Shown here piece after piece: positions 42,224-50,960 of a stretch of 64,000 nucleotides of DNA. Position numbers and translations under genes: made by a program. The notes beneath the pieces are model-generated. The model ran no database searches, was not told the origin of the DNA, and was given only the letters and a program-made list of their open reading frames with translations. Origin of the DNA: an uncultured Tenacibaculum sp. (GTDB taxonomy: Bacteria; Bacteroidota; Bacteroidia; Flavobacteriales; Flavobacteriaceae); NCBI RefSeq assembly GCF_947495995.1, contig NZ_CANMAX010000003.1, positions 558,001 through 622,000 on the forward strand, in the 5' to 3' direction. The number at the start of each line of letters is the position of its first letter. Position 1 is the stretch's first letter.

Positions 42224-42388
42224 AGCGTGCAATATCAGTTTTTTTTCATTGAAAAGTAATGTTTTGAGATAGAATTCCAAAAAACATAGGTAAATAACGA
42301 ATTTATTTGATAAGCTTAAAAAAATGGTAGATTTAAGGGGTAAATTTGTTGAAAGTCGATAAAAAAAGTAACCAAAGGAAATCAAGAA

Positions 42389-42396
42389 TAGATTTG
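42389..42396 (+). promoter_or_regulatory. -7 box upstream of the small TolQ-like gene
   Basis: TAGATTTG, exact consensus, 29 bases before the ATG at 42426. A second exact box, TAAATTTG, lies at 42341-42348. Neither has a TTG at 19-21 bases. Confidence 0.4.
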
Positions 42397-42425
42397 AGGT
42401 ATATTAACTTTAAAAACAATTGATT

Positions 42426-42806
42426 ATGAGATTTTTATTTTTTGGACAATTTTCTGATAGAATGAGAGAAGGTGGTGCAGATTTTATGTACCCTATATTA
42501 TTAATGTTATTAATATGTATCGGTCTTAGTATTTATGCTTTTTTGAAAATTGAAAAGGTGAAAAAACTTAAGGAAATTATTAGTCATGTGAGTTTATTTG
42601 CTTTAGTGTACGGTTTTTTGGGAATGATGATCGGCTTGATTGGTGCTTTTGATGCTATTTCTGTAGCGAATGATTTTAGTTCTAGTGTTTTAGCAGCTGG
42701 ATTAAAAATAGGATTACTGTCTCCCACATTTGGAATGTTTACTTTTTTAATAGCACGTGTAGGTATTATCGCATTAACAATTAAAGCAAAGAACGAAAAC
42801 GCTTAA
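42426..42806 (+). CDS. Small MotA/TolQ/ExbB-like membrane protein
   Basis: A 126-residue integral membrane protein with three predicted helices (about 17-38, 53-78 and 92-118). The last two helices (FGMMIGLIGAFDAI is read here as FLGMMIGLIGAFDAIS, and LKIGLLSPTFGMFTFLIARVG) resemble the proton-channel pair of TolQ/ExbB/MotA proteins, but the large cytoplasmic part is missing. Start at ATG 42426; a TTG six bases earlier is possible. It could transport or modulate an ion gradient; function unproven. It is followed by a serine hydrolase gene 34 bases later. Confidence 0.65.
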   Translation: MRFLFFGQFSDRMREGGADFMYPILLMLLICIGLSIYAFLKIEKVKKLKEIISHVSLFALVYGFLGMMIGLIGAFDAISVANDFSSSVLAAGLKIGLLSPTFGMFTFLIARVGIIALTIKAKNENA

Positions 42807-42840
42807 TTAAAATCTATTTAATTTTTTAAAATTCAATAAA

Positions 42841-44172
42841 ATGAAAAAAAGTATCTTTTTTTTAATGGGATTCCTATGCGTTTTTTTAACCTGGAGTCAG
42901 GATGAAAATTTAAAAGAAATAGAAAACTTATTTGCTGATTTGGCTTCAGAAAATAAAGCGATGGGAACACTATCTATTTTTAAAGAAGGTAAAGAAGTGT
43001 TTAATACGTCAACTGGATTTATTTCCGTAGAGGATAAATTAAAAGCAAATCGCTTTTCTAATTACAGAATAGCATCTATAACTAAAACATATACGGCTAC
43101 AATAATTTTACAATTGATCAGTGAGCAAAAACTAACTTTAGAAAGTAAATTAAGTGATTTTTTTCCTGAGTTACCGAATGCTGAAAGAATAAAAATTCAA
43201 GATCTTTTGTATCACAGAAGCGGGTTGTTTAATGTAACAGAAATAGAAGGTTTTTCAACCTGGATTTCTAGCTACAGAACTCGAGAAGAAATGCTAGGGA
43301 AAATAAAAGGTAAGAAGCCTAACTTTAATCCAGATACAAAAACTGCTTACTCAAATACCAATTATATTCTTCTTTCATACATAGCTGAAGATATAGAAAA
43401 GAAAAAATATGCAACGATTTTCAAAGAGCGAATAGCAGATGCTTTAAATCTAAAACATTCGTATTTAGGAAAAGATGTTGAGGTAAAAGATAATGGGGCA
43501 AAGTCGTATTATTTTGAAAATAAAAAATGGAATCCAGTAACGATAATCACAGATATTAACGGACCAATAGGGGCAGGTGGAATTGTATCTAATGCTACTG
43601 AAGTAAATACTTTTTTTGATGGTTTATTCTCAGGGAAATTATTATCGAATACTTTTCTAAAACAAATGACAACGACTAAAGAAGGCTTGGGTATGGGACT
43701 TTCTATGTTTCAATATCATGGAATGCCTTTGTACGGTCATAATGGAGCAATTGATGGATTTCGTTCTATAGCTGGATATATACCAAATAAAAAAGTTGGA
43801 GTTGTAATCACATGTAATGGAGTACACCAGATGAATTTATCTAATCTTATTTTCAAAGTATTAGATCTTTATTTTAAAAATGATGCATCTATGAAAAGTA
43901 CTTCTTTAGTAGAACTTAAAGTTTCAGATTTAGAACCTCTTTTGGGAATTTATGGTGGCGACACTTTTCCTTTCAAAGTAACATTTACAAGAGAAGAGAA
44001 TAGGTTGTTGGCTCAAGCAACAGGTCAACCAATATTTAAATTAATAGCTTTAAAAAGAAATGTTTTTAAATACGATGCTATGGGAATTCTTTTCAATTTC
44101 AATAAGAAAGATGATAGTGTTTTAGTCAAGTTCCAAGGGAAAGAACATCTGCTGAAAAAAGAAAAGTTATGA
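42841..44172 (+). CDS. Exported serine hydrolase of the beta-lactamase class C family
   Basis: A 443-residue protein with a signal peptide (about 1-19, ending LTWSQ). It carries the three penicillin-recognising motifs: SITK (about 78-81, in IASITKTYTATI), YSN (in TAYSNTNYILL) and the HNGAIDGF segment as the third box. A beta-sheet C-terminal domain of about 90 residues (LEPLLGIYGGDTFPFKVTFTREE) follows. The class includes peptidases, esterases and AmpC; the substrate is unknown. It overlaps the next gene by 4 bases (ATGA). Confidence 0.88.
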   Translation: MKKSIFFLMGFLCVFLTWSQDENLKEIENLFADLASENKAMGTLSIFKEGKEVFNTSTGFISVEDKLKANRFSNYRIASITKTYTATIILQLISEQKLTLESKLSDFFPELPNAERIKIQDLLYHRSGLFNVTEIEGFSTWISSYRTREEMLGKIKGKKPNFNPDTKTAYSNTNYILLSYIAEDIEKKKYATIFKERIADALNLKHSYLGKDVEVKDNGAKSYYFENKKWNPVTIITDINGPIGAGGIVSNATEVNTFFDGLFSGKLLSNTFLKQMTTTKEGLGMGLSMFQYHGMPLYGHNGAIDGFRSIAGYIPNKKVGVVITCNGVHQMNLSNLIFKVLDLYFKNDASMKSTSLVELKVSDLEPLLGIYGGDTFPFKVTFTREENRLLAQATGQPIFKLIALKRNVFKYDAMGILFNFNKKDDSVLVKFQGKEHLLKKEKL

Positions 44173-45080
44173 GAAATATAGTATTAACAATTTTGATTTT
44201 TACTTGTTTGTGTTTGTATTCTCAAAATGAGGGAGATAAATACAGAAGAGAAGGGGATTTAGAAAAGGCAATTCAAGCATATACAGAAGTGTTAGATAAA
44301 GATCCTGCTAACTCAAATAATACATATAATTTAGCATGTGCTTATGCTTTGTTACATCAGATAGATAAAGCTTATCATTATTTAGACAAGGCTTTAAAGA
44401 ATGATAATACACTATGGGTTTTAGCAGATAATGATCTTTTGTCGTTACGAGATGATATGAGGTGGAAAAATATTGAAGTGAATCAATTTAATAAATATCA
44501 AAAGAACAAAGGAAAATTAAAGAAACCTGAATTAGCAAAACAATTATTACGATTAATTGGTGAAGATCAAATGTTTGATTATCACATGGGTTTAGCTAAG
44601 CAATTTTTTGTTAAAAACGGAAGAGCTCCGCATTGGTATTATCCATTAGGATATGTAAAAAAACAAAAAGCGGAAGATAATTTTCGTAAACTAGAAGAGT
44701 TGATAGAGAAATTTGGTTGGCCTACATATAGTGACGTAGGAAAATTAGCTGCAGACGGACCATTGTTAATAATAAATCATCACGAAAAAGAAGAAATTCG
44801 TTTAAAGTATTTGCCTCTAATAAAAGAAACTTGTGAAAAACAAGAGGGGAGTTGTGTTGAATATGCTAAAATCAAAGATCGAGTATTGGTAAATACTGGT
44901 AAAAAGCAATTATATGGAATGCAGTTTGCTTATAATGCTGAAAATAAACTTGAACCATTACCGATTTTTGAACCTGAGTTTGTAGATCAAAGAAGAGAGA
45001 AGATAGGTTTACCTTCTCTTAAAGAATATTTGAAAAGAAAAATTAATTATGATTTTAAAGTAGCGCAGAAAAAGAAATGA
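44169..45080 (+). CDS. Exported TPR protein with DUF6624-like domain
   Basis: A 303-residue protein. A signal peptide (about 1-17, ending CLYSQ) is followed by two TPR-like repeats (about 24-90: YRREGDLEKAIQAYTEVLDKDPAN, YNLACAYALLHQIDKAYHYLDKAL). A C-terminal region (about 125-285) has the landmarks of DUF6624 (EELIEKFGWPTYSDVGKLAAD, PLLIINHHEKEEIRLKYLPLIKE). The latter family is found in many exported Bacteroidetes proteins and has no proven function. It is coupled to the serine hydrolase gene by a 4-base overlap. Confidence 0.78.
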   Translation: MRNIVLTILIFTCLCLYSQNEGDKYRREGDLEKAIQAYTEVLDKDPANSNNTYNLACAYALLHQIDKAYHYLDKALKNDNTLWVLADNDLLSLRDDMRWKNIEVNQFNKYQKNKGKLKKPELAKQLLRLIGEDQMFDYHMGLAKQFFVKNGRAPHWYYPLGYVKKQKAEDNFRKLEELIEKFGWPTYSDVGKLAADGPLLIINHHEKEEIRLKYLPLIKETCEKQEGSCVEYAKIKDRVLVNTGKKQLYGMQFAYNAENKLEPLPIFEPEFVDQRREKIGLPSLKEYLKRKINYDFKVAQKKK

Positions 45081-45105
45081 TTTGACTTGTAGATTGGCTT
45101 ATCCT

Positions 45106-45137
45106 ATACCCATTTCAATTTAGAAATGGGTATTTTT
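45106..45137 (+). terminator. Terminator after the DUF6624 gene
   Basis: An 11-bp perfect stem ATACCCATTTC/GAAATGGGTAT with a T-run. The tail TATTTTTG (45131-45138) also matches a -7 box, so it might double as the next promoter, but no -33 TTG accompanies it. Confidence 0.8.
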
Positions 45138-45142
45138 GTGCT

Positions 45143-45379
45143 ATGAGTAGAAAAATAAAATTGATTTGGGATTTTAAAGGTCCAGATGCTTTAGAAACTG
45201 CCAAACATCACTGTGTTCATTTAAAAGAATTTACACAAATAGAAAATCTGAGTTTTCACGAAGTTAACTTTAAAGAAGTTAATGAAATGTACACTTTAGC
45301 ATACGTAATCGTAGACGAATCGGTTATGAAAATATTTAGAGATGCATTAAAACCACATCGAGGAGAACTAGCCAGTTAA
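45143..45379 (+). CDS. Conserved small hypothetical protein
   Basis: A 78-residue soluble protein with no recognised domain. It starts MSRKIKLIWDFKGPDALETA and has a conserved-looking histidine pair (KHHCVHLKEF), a second part FKEVNEMYTLAYVIVDESVMKIF and the end DALKPHRGELAS. The alpha/beta pattern suggests a compact ferredoxin-like fold. I believe similar proteins occur across Flavobacteriaceae but cannot name a function. It starts directly after a terminator, hence a very short leader. Confidence 0.7.
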   Translation: MSRKIKLIWDFKGPDALETAKHHCVHLKEFTQIENLSFHEVNFKEVNEMYTLAYVIVDESVMKIFRDALKPHRGELAS

Positions 45380-45453
45380 TTGTTCAAATCTTTTAAGTTT
45401 TACTAAAAGTAAACAAGCTTATTATTGTATATTTAAGTTGAAGTAACCAAATT

Positions 45454-46074
45454 ATGCATAGTAAACTATTTTTTACCCTGTTCATGTTTAGTGTTTCGTT
45501 TCTTACAGCGCAGCACACTTATGTAACAAATAGAGGGCACGAATCTTTAGAAAAAGCCATACATATTAGTCACGAATTAATTGAAGGTAGAACAGCTTTC
45601 TTCGAAAGACAGGCTGAAGATAAACCTTTAATGTTTCAAAAAACAAGAGTGTTAATAGGTGAATTAAATCGATTATCAAACAATGTGAAATCTTACATCG
45701 ATACGATTCAAAAAGAAGTGAATACAGAGCAAATTGTTTACGATTTGCTATCTGAAAATTTTTATAAAAAAGTATTGTTTACTGATAACGGAGGTTTAAC
45801 AAAAAGAGGAAAACGATTAAAAATTAAAATTGATAGTTTATACGACTATTCATTAAAAATTAACGTACATAGGTTGTCTCAACTAGAGAACTTTTCAAAA
45901 GATCATTTTAAAACATCTAATATGTATTATGATTTTGATGAGAATGAGTTATCTTTTTTTGAACATCTTTTTTACGATAAAACGAACTATGGTATAATGA
46001 TGTCGATGTATTATCTCACTTTAGATGTGCAAACATTTCAATTATTGTACTATGGAACAGTAATGAGTTATTAA
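45454..46074 (+). CDS. Exported hypothetical protein with GldM-like helical region
   Basis: A 206-residue protein with a signal peptide (about 1-19, ending FLTAQ). The mature part is mainly helical (ESLEKAIHISHELIEG, LIGELNRLSNNVKSYIDTIQKEV) and contains LTKRGKRLKIKIDSLYDYSLKI. This weakly resembles the first periplasmic domain of the gliding/T9SS motor protein GldM. The similarity is slight, and there is no GldM transmembrane helix arrangement, so I leave it hypothetical. The next gene starts 16 bases later. Confidence 0.6.
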   Translation: MHSKLFFTLFMFSVSFLTAQHTYVTNRGHESLEKAIHISHELIEGRTAFFERQAEDKPLMFQKTRVLIGELNRLSNNVKSYIDTIQKEVNTEQIVYDLLSENFYKKVLFTDNGGLTKRGKRLKIKIDSLYDYSLKINVHRLSQLENFSKDHFKTSNMYYDFDENELSFFEHLFYDKTNYGIMMSMYYLTLDVQTFQLLYYGTVMSY

Positions 46075-46090
46075 TCAAAAAATAGAGAAA

Positions 46091-46384
46091 ATGTATTTAA
46101 TTAATTTACATGCAGTACCAACAAAAGAATCTGAGTATTTCGAGAAAGTAGTAGGAGCTTATGTAAGCGTTTATATAGATTATGTTGATGGAGAAGGAGC
46201 CGTTCAATTAGCAAAATATTACACACAAGAAGAAGGTTGGATAGTACAAAATGTAGAAGAAGACTTTTTTGAAATTGAAAATCCAGATGAATTAGAAGAA
46301 GATCTTAAACAATTTTATGATGAAGCCAAAGAATACGGTTATACAATGATCTTTAATTGCTATGAATCTGTTTTAGAAGAATAG
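46091..46384 (+). CDS. Small acidic hypothetical protein
   Basis: A 97-residue, strongly acidic soluble protein, not recognised. Predicted alternating strand-helix order: MYLINLHAVPTKESEYFEK, VSVYIDYVDGEGAVQLAKYY, a turn, then an acidic helix (PDELEEDLKQFYDEAKEYG) and a last strand. It may cotranscribe with the preceding exported protein and ends against the convergent flavoprotein gene with a shared hairpin at 46400-46445. Confidence 0.65.
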   Translation: MYLINLHAVPTKESEYFEKVVGAYVSVYIDYVDGEGAVQLAKYYTQEEGWIVQNVEEDFFEIENPDELEEDLKQFYDEAKEYGYTMIFNCYESVLEE

Positions 46385-46399
46385 TAAAGCTACATAAAG

Positions 46400-46445
46400 T
46401 TAGTAGTTAGAGAAATGAGAATTATTCTGTTTGTCTAACTACTAA
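46400..46445. terminator. Bidirectional hairpin between convergent genes
   Basis: TTAGTAGTTAG/CTAACTACTAA arms around a 24-base loop, overlapping the flavoprotein stop by four bases. T-run is poor, so the strength is uncertain. Confidence 0.45.
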
Positions 46446-47653
46446 TTCTCTGCAATTGCATTTGCACAAATATAACCTCCAGTCCACGCATTCTGAAAAT
46501 TAAATCCGCCTGTAACTGCATCAATATTTAAAATCTCACCTACATAAAATAAGTTTGATTGTAATTTACTTTCGAAACGTTTAAAATTAATTTCTTTTAA
46601 ATCGATTCCTCCAGCAGTAACAAATTCATCTTTGAAGGTTGATTTACCTTCCGCAGAAAAAACACAATTCGTTAATTGATTAGCAAGGTTAGTAACTTCG
46701 CTTTTAGTTAAGTTGGCCCAATTTTGTTTTAAATTAATATTTGAAGCTAGTAATAATCTTTCCCACAGACGTCTTGGGATTTCTGAAAAAGGAGATTTTA
46801 ATCCAATTTGTTTCTTGGCGTTGGCTTTTTTTAAGCCATTCAGTTCTTCAGTTATCTGATTTGTACTTTTAGAAAGCCAGTTTACAGCAACTTTATAACT
46901 GTATTTTTTATCAGCTAATATTCTAGCACCAAAAGCAGAAAGTTTTAAAACTGCGGGTCCACTTAAACCCCAATGTGTTACAAGTAATGGTCCAAAGTTT
47001 TCTAGTTTGGTGTCTAAAATTTTTACACTGGCATTTGGAACAGAAACTCCTCCAAGATCGGTAATTCTTTTGTCCTTTATGTTGAATGTGAATAAAGAAG
47101 GAACTGTATTGATAACTGTATGTCCGAGTTCGTTCGAAAGCTCCCATATTTTTTTACTGCTTCCTGCGGCAACAACTAATTTATCAGCAATAAACTTGTC
47201 ATTTTTAGTGTTGATAACCCAATTTTCATCTTGTTGATAAAACGAAGTTACATTTTGATTTGTTAACACTTTGATATTTAGTTTTTCAACAGCTTTTTGA
47301 AAACAATTGATAATCGCTTGTGAAGTATTAGCTTCAGGAAAAACACGATTGTCGCTCTCGATTTTTAAAGGAACACCTCTGTTTTCAAACCATTCGAATG
47401 TATCTCCAGTCATGAACTGATGAAACGGACCTAATAATTCTTTTTTTCCGCGAGGATAAAACTTAACCAATTCTTTAGGTTCAAAACAAGCATGAGTTAC
47501 ATTACAACGTCCTCCACCAGAAATTCTTACTTTTTGTAAAACATCTTTACCTTTTTCAAGAATTGTGATATCTAAATCAGGATTTAACTCTTTTGCATTA
47601 ATCGCTGTAAAAAAACCAGCTGCACCACCACCAATAATTATAATTTTACTCAT
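46442..47653 (-). CDS. NAD(P)/FAD-dependent oxidoreductase, HI0933/BaiN family
   Basis: A 403-residue flavoprotein. The N-terminal dinucleotide motif IIIGGGAAGFFTAINA (about 4-19) binds FAD; VRISGGGRCNVTHA (about 42-55) is the family signature with a conserved cysteine. The middle carries VVAAGSSKKIWELSNELGH, and the C-terminus reads NAVTGGFNFQNAWTGGYICANAIA. The family (E. coli YhiN, BaiN) includes reductases of uncertain physiological substrate. It overlaps the GYDIA kinase gene by 4 bases. Confidence 0.93.
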   Translation of the reverse strand: MSKIIIIGGGAAGFFTAINAKELNPDLDITILEKGKDVLQKVRISGGGRCNVTHACFEPKELVKFYPRGKKELLGPFHQFMTGDTFEWFENRGVPLKIESDNRVFPEANTSQAIINCFQKAVEKLNIKVLTNQNVTSFYQQDENWVINTKNDKFIADKLVVAAGSSKKIWELSNELGHTVINTVPSLFTFNIKDKRITDLGGVSVPNASVKILDTKLENFGPLLVTHWGLSGPAVLKLSAFGARILADKKYSYKVAVNWLSKSTNQITEELNGLKKANAKKQIGLKSPFSEIPRRLWERLLLASNINLKQNWANLTKSEVTNLANQLTNCVFSAEGKSTFKDEFVTAGGIDLKEINFKRFESKLQSNLFYVGEILNIDAVTGGFNFQNAWTGGYICANAIAEN

Positions 47654-48579
47654 AACGCCATTTCATTAAAAGGAATAATAGTTTCGTATCCTTTATTTTT
47701 AAAATATTCAGGTGTGTTTTTATTACCAGTTACTAAAACAAAATCTCCACCCCAAGCACCTAAACTTTTTATCGCACCAAAATAATCAGGAAATAATCTA
47801 GCTTTAACCGTTTGCATTTGTATTATAGCACTAATAATTCTTTCGTGTTCTATAATAATTTCATCCAATTCGTTTATCGATTTTGCTTCAAGAAAAGCAT
47901 CAGATAATTCAGAAATTCTAGAAATTTCTTTAGCTATGTTAGTGTTGTTTTTTCGATACTGTGCAATTCCTTCTCTGCTATTTTGTTTCTGATTCAGAAA
48001 TACAAAATATAGTTGATCCGCAAAAGCAGGAGAAAACGTAGTGTTTTCAATACTAGGTTTTTTGTTGTCTAGCTGATAAAAAATAGGATTGTCGTGTTTT
48101 GCACAAGCAATATCATAACCACTTCCGGAAAAAGCATTCCAAAGTAAATCGAACGGATTAACTTTTGCCCAAGAGGCAATATTATTGATTAAGGTAGAAG
48201 AACTTCCTAATCCCCAATTTTGAGGAAAACTTAAATGAGTTTTTACAATAAAACCATTGTTGGTTTGTAAAAAATCAGGATTTAAATTTCTTGCTTCCTG
48301 TAAAATATTTTGTAAAGTTTCAGCGATTTGGTCAGAACTTCCTTCTTTATCTGAGTTAAAAGTAGCTGAGGTTAAACGAAGATTAGGTAAACTAAAAGCT
48401 GCTTCGAACCAACATTCACTAGTGTTTGTAAAACTTCCCCAAATTAATTCAGGCTGTTCTATTGGAGTTACGGTTAAATCTTGACCATATTTAGTCGGAA
48501 TAGCTAGAGATTTAGCCCCATCTAAAACAACATATTCTCCTGTAAGTAATAATTTTCCGTTACTGTAATATTTATCCAA
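47650..48579 (-). CDS. GYDIA-family GHMP kinase
   Basis: A 309-residue GHMP-superfamily kinase. The N-terminal YSNGKLLLTGEYVVLDGA matches the GHMP start, and the ATP loop is NWGLGSSSTLINNIA (about 140-154). The motif SGSGYDIACAKHDNPIFYQ (about 168-186) gives the family its name. The C-terminal glycine motif is LGAWGGDFVLVTG. The substrate is not established; clustering with HMG-CoA reductase here makes a mevalonate-pathway step, notably phosphomevalonate kinase, a reasonable hypothesis. The start is TTG. Confidence 0.88.
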   Translation of the reverse strand: MDKYYSNGKLLLTGEYVVLDGAKSLAIPTKYGQDLTVTPIEQPELIWGSFTNTSECWFEAAFSLPNLRLTSATFNSDKEGSSDQIAETLQNILQEARNLNPDFLQTNNGFIVKTHLSFPQNWGLGSSSTLINNIASWAKVNPFDLLWNAFSGSGYDIACAKHDNPIFYQLDNKKPSIENTTFSPAFADQLYFVFLNQKQNSREGIAQYRKNNTNIAKEISRISELSDAFLEAKSINELDEIIIEHERIISAIIQMQTVKARLFPDYFGAIKSLGAWGGDFVLVTGNKNTPEYFKNKGYETIIPFNEMAL

Positions 48580-48620
48580 AACTAATATTAGGTCGTATGC
48601 AGCCGAAACCTTTTTATAAT

Positions 48621-49076
48621 TTAATTGTTACTCGACTGCACTCGAGTAAATTTTGTTTTTTGATGTTTTGTAAACTCTTTAAAACTTTTAGAGAAACAAA
48701 AAAACAGTATTGCCATGCAATAAATAACAATATTAAAGTTTGAGCTATAGTTGTAATTAATTCTACCTGATAACGTGTTTTTAATAGAATAAAACCATGA
48801 AATATTACCTAAAGCATAATATATTTTATAAGAGAAAAAGCTAATTAAAAAATACATAGTCCATTTATGTCCTTTGTATATTGCAATTAAAGAGTATAAA
48901 ATTATAGCTAAATAGAAAATCTCTAAAACTATTTCAGATTTGAAATAGTTTAAATAATAGTCGTGTAAAGTACTGTAATAAATATAAAAACCAATAATAT
49001 ATAGTGAAGCTAGAACGATAAAACTAGATACTATAAAAAATTGTTTTCTTCCTATATTTATTAAAAAACTATCCAT
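48621..49076 (-). CDS. Hypothetical four-helix membrane protein
   Basis: A 151-residue integral membrane protein with four predicted helices (about 13-32, 45-63, 70-87 and 112-130) and a basic C-terminus (KEFTKHQKTKFTRVQSS). No family is recognised. It sits between the GYDIA kinase and the HMG-CoA reductase gene, directly abutting the latter's stop codon (49076/49077), so it is cotranscribed with it. Confidence 0.65.
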   Translation of the reverse strand: MDSFLINIGRKQFFIVSSFIVLASLYIIGFYIYYSTLHDYYLNYFKSEIVLEIFYLAIILYSLIAIYKGHKWTMYFLISFFSYKIYYALGNISWFYSIKNTLSGRINYNYSSNFNIVIYCMAILFFCFSKSFKEFTKHQKTKFTRVQSSNN

Positions 49077-50810
49077 TTACACCAATCCAAATTGTTTAAA
49101 ATGATGTGTGAAATGCTTTACTTGAAACTTTTTCCAATAGTCAAAATTCAATTCACCGAAAAAAGGATGAACCACAGTTCTTGAACTGTCTTTTTCAAAA
49201 ACATCGAAAAATACTTCTAATTGAGTAATCAAATCATCAATAGCTTCTTCAATAGAATTAAATTTTAGCGGAGTTGGATTATCCGATAAAAATGACGCTC
49301 TAAAACCAGGTTGTATTTCTTGATTTGTATCTAAAAAAGGTCTTCTTCTTGCTGTTTTTTCATCATCAACAAATATATCAACACTCCAATTTCCATTCGG
49401 AATTTGAGTTACAGCACTTAAATGTTCTATCATTTGTTGAGCATTCATAGTACCAAAAACAGGTTTGTCACTATTAGAAAGTTTACGAAGAGTATTTCTG
49501 ATTTCACTTTCATTAGTAATATCAACCCAATTGATTTTAGGTTTACGAATCTCTTGTAATTTTTCAACTACAGCACTATGAGAAACAGTTTTTGATTCAA
49601 AATAGTTGCTGATTTCTTCTTTCTCAGCCACAGTTGCATCATGCTGATTTAAGATATTCATTAAATGCATTTTCATATGTCCGTGCTGAATACCTTTAGT
49701 TGTTAAAGCTCTTAATGCAGCAAAATTCTGAGCTAAACCAGCAGCAGCAATAATTTGCATTAAGGTTCTTGCATCTGGTTTTTGCATAATATCTAACGAT
49801 AATTTAGCCATAGGATGCAAAGCTGTTAATCCACCTACAGTTCCTAAAGCTAAAGGAATTTCTATCCAGAATTTAAAAATTCCGTCTTTAACCTCGCAAT
49901 GTGTTAAACTAGAATAACTCCCGTTTCTAGAAGCATATGCATGAGCACCAGATTCAATAGCTCTAAAATCATTTCCAGTAGCTAAAACAACTGCGTCAAT
50001 ACCATTCATAATTCCTTTATTATGAGTTACGGCACGATAAGGTTCTATTTCTGCAATTTTAACAGCTTGCTCAAATTTATAAGCAAATTTTTCTGGATTT
50101 TCTCCACCTAAATCTTCGATAGGACAACTAACTTCTGCTCTTACTAAACATTCAGGTACGTAATTGGATAAAATACTCATGATGATTTCAATGTCATCTT
50201 TCTGAAATTTCTTAGCAATAGCTTCTAAACAAGAGTTAATAAAATTAGCTCCCATACTATCTTTCGTTTCAAAAGTAACATGTAGTTGATAGTAATTGTC
50301 TAGTTTAGAAGTCTTGTCTTTTAATTGAATATCTAAAATTCCACCACCACGCTTTTCCATGTTTTTAGTAATGGAAGCAGTAGCAGCAAATAATTCAGTT
50401 TTATTTAATTTAAAATAGGATTCTAATTCCGACTTGTCACCAGCATAAATAAAATGTACCTGGCCTATTTTGGTAGTAGAAATCACTTCTGTTTTAAAAC
50501 CACCACGAGTACTCCAGTATTTTGCAACTTTAGAAGCTGCAGCAACAACAGAACTTTCTTCAATAACCATAGGAATAGCATAGGTTTCGTTATTAATAAC
50601 AAAATTTGGAGCTACACCATAAGGCATGTAAAAATTAGAAATTGTATTTTCAATAAAATCATCATGAAGTTGTTGTAACTTCTCATCAGCATTCCAATAT
50701 TGTAGGATAGTTTGCGTAATTTCAGGTTGATTATTGAAGTAGGTTTGAGCTAACCAATCTATTTTTTCTTGTTTAGTTAGCTTAGAAAAGCCAGAAATAA
50801 TCTTCGACAT
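49077..50810 (-). CDS. HMG-CoA reductase (class II) fused to a DinB-like domain
   Basis: A 577-residue fusion. Residues 1-430 are a class II HMG-CoA reductase making mevalonate. Catalytic candidates are E84 (PMVIEES), K265 (HNKGIMNG), D281 (ATGNDFRA) and H378 (QHGHMKMH), all present. Residues about 430-577 are a separate domain resembling DUF1569/DinB-like helical bundles, with spaced histidines (MIEHLSAV, VVHPFFGEL, VKHFTHHFKQFG) that could bind metal. Ordinary class II reductases stop near 430 residues. A -7 box is at 50833. Confidence 0.9.
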   Translation of the reverse strand: MSKIISGFSKLTKQEKIDWLAQTYFNNQPEITQTILQYWNADEKLQQLHDDFIENTISNFYMPYGVAPNFVINNETYAIPMVIEESSVVAAASKVAKYWSTRGGFKTEVISTTKIGQVHFIYAGDKSELESYFKLNKTELFAATASITKNMEKRGGGILDIQLKDKTSKLDNYYQLHVTFETKDSMGANFINSCLEAIAKKFQKDDIEIIMSILSNYVPECLVRAEVSCPIEDLGGENPEKFAYKFEQAVKIAEIEPYRAVTHNKGIMNGIDAVVLATGNDFRAIESGAHAYASRNGSYSSLTHCEVKDGIFKFWIEIPLALGTVGGLTALHPMAKLSLDIMQKPDARTLMQIIAAAGLAQNFAALRALTTKGIQHGHMKMHLMNILNQHDATVAEKEEISNYFESKTVSHSAVVEKLQEIRKPKINWVDITNESEIRNTLRKLSNSDKPVFGTMNAQQMIEHLSAVTQIPNGNWSVDIFVDDEKTARRRPFLDTNQEIQPGFRASFLSDNPTPLKFNSIEEAIDDLITQLEVFFDVFEKDSSRTVVHPFFGELNFDYWKKFQVKHFTHHFKQFGLV

Positions 50811-50832
50811 TCATCTTATTTTTAAAACAGAG

Positions 50833-50840
50833 CAAAGATA
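50833..50840 (-). promoter_or_regulatory. -7 box for the HMG-CoA reductase operon
   Basis: TATCTTTG on the minus strand, exact consensus, 22 bases before the start. No -33 TTG at the right distance. Confidence 0.45.
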
Positions 50841-50960
50841 AATCTTTCAATTAAATCACATTTTATAAATGTAGTTTTCTGTTAAATTGCAGTAAAATTT
50901 ATTATTTTTTCGTAAACTTGGCAGTCGTTTTATTAAATCATCAAATAAATAAGATACTTC

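Noticed and set aside
45131..45138. TATTTTTG as promoter for the gene at 45143
   Set aside because: It is the T-tail of a strong terminator and has no -33 element; the match is probably a by-product of the T-run, so it was noted but not listed as a promoter.
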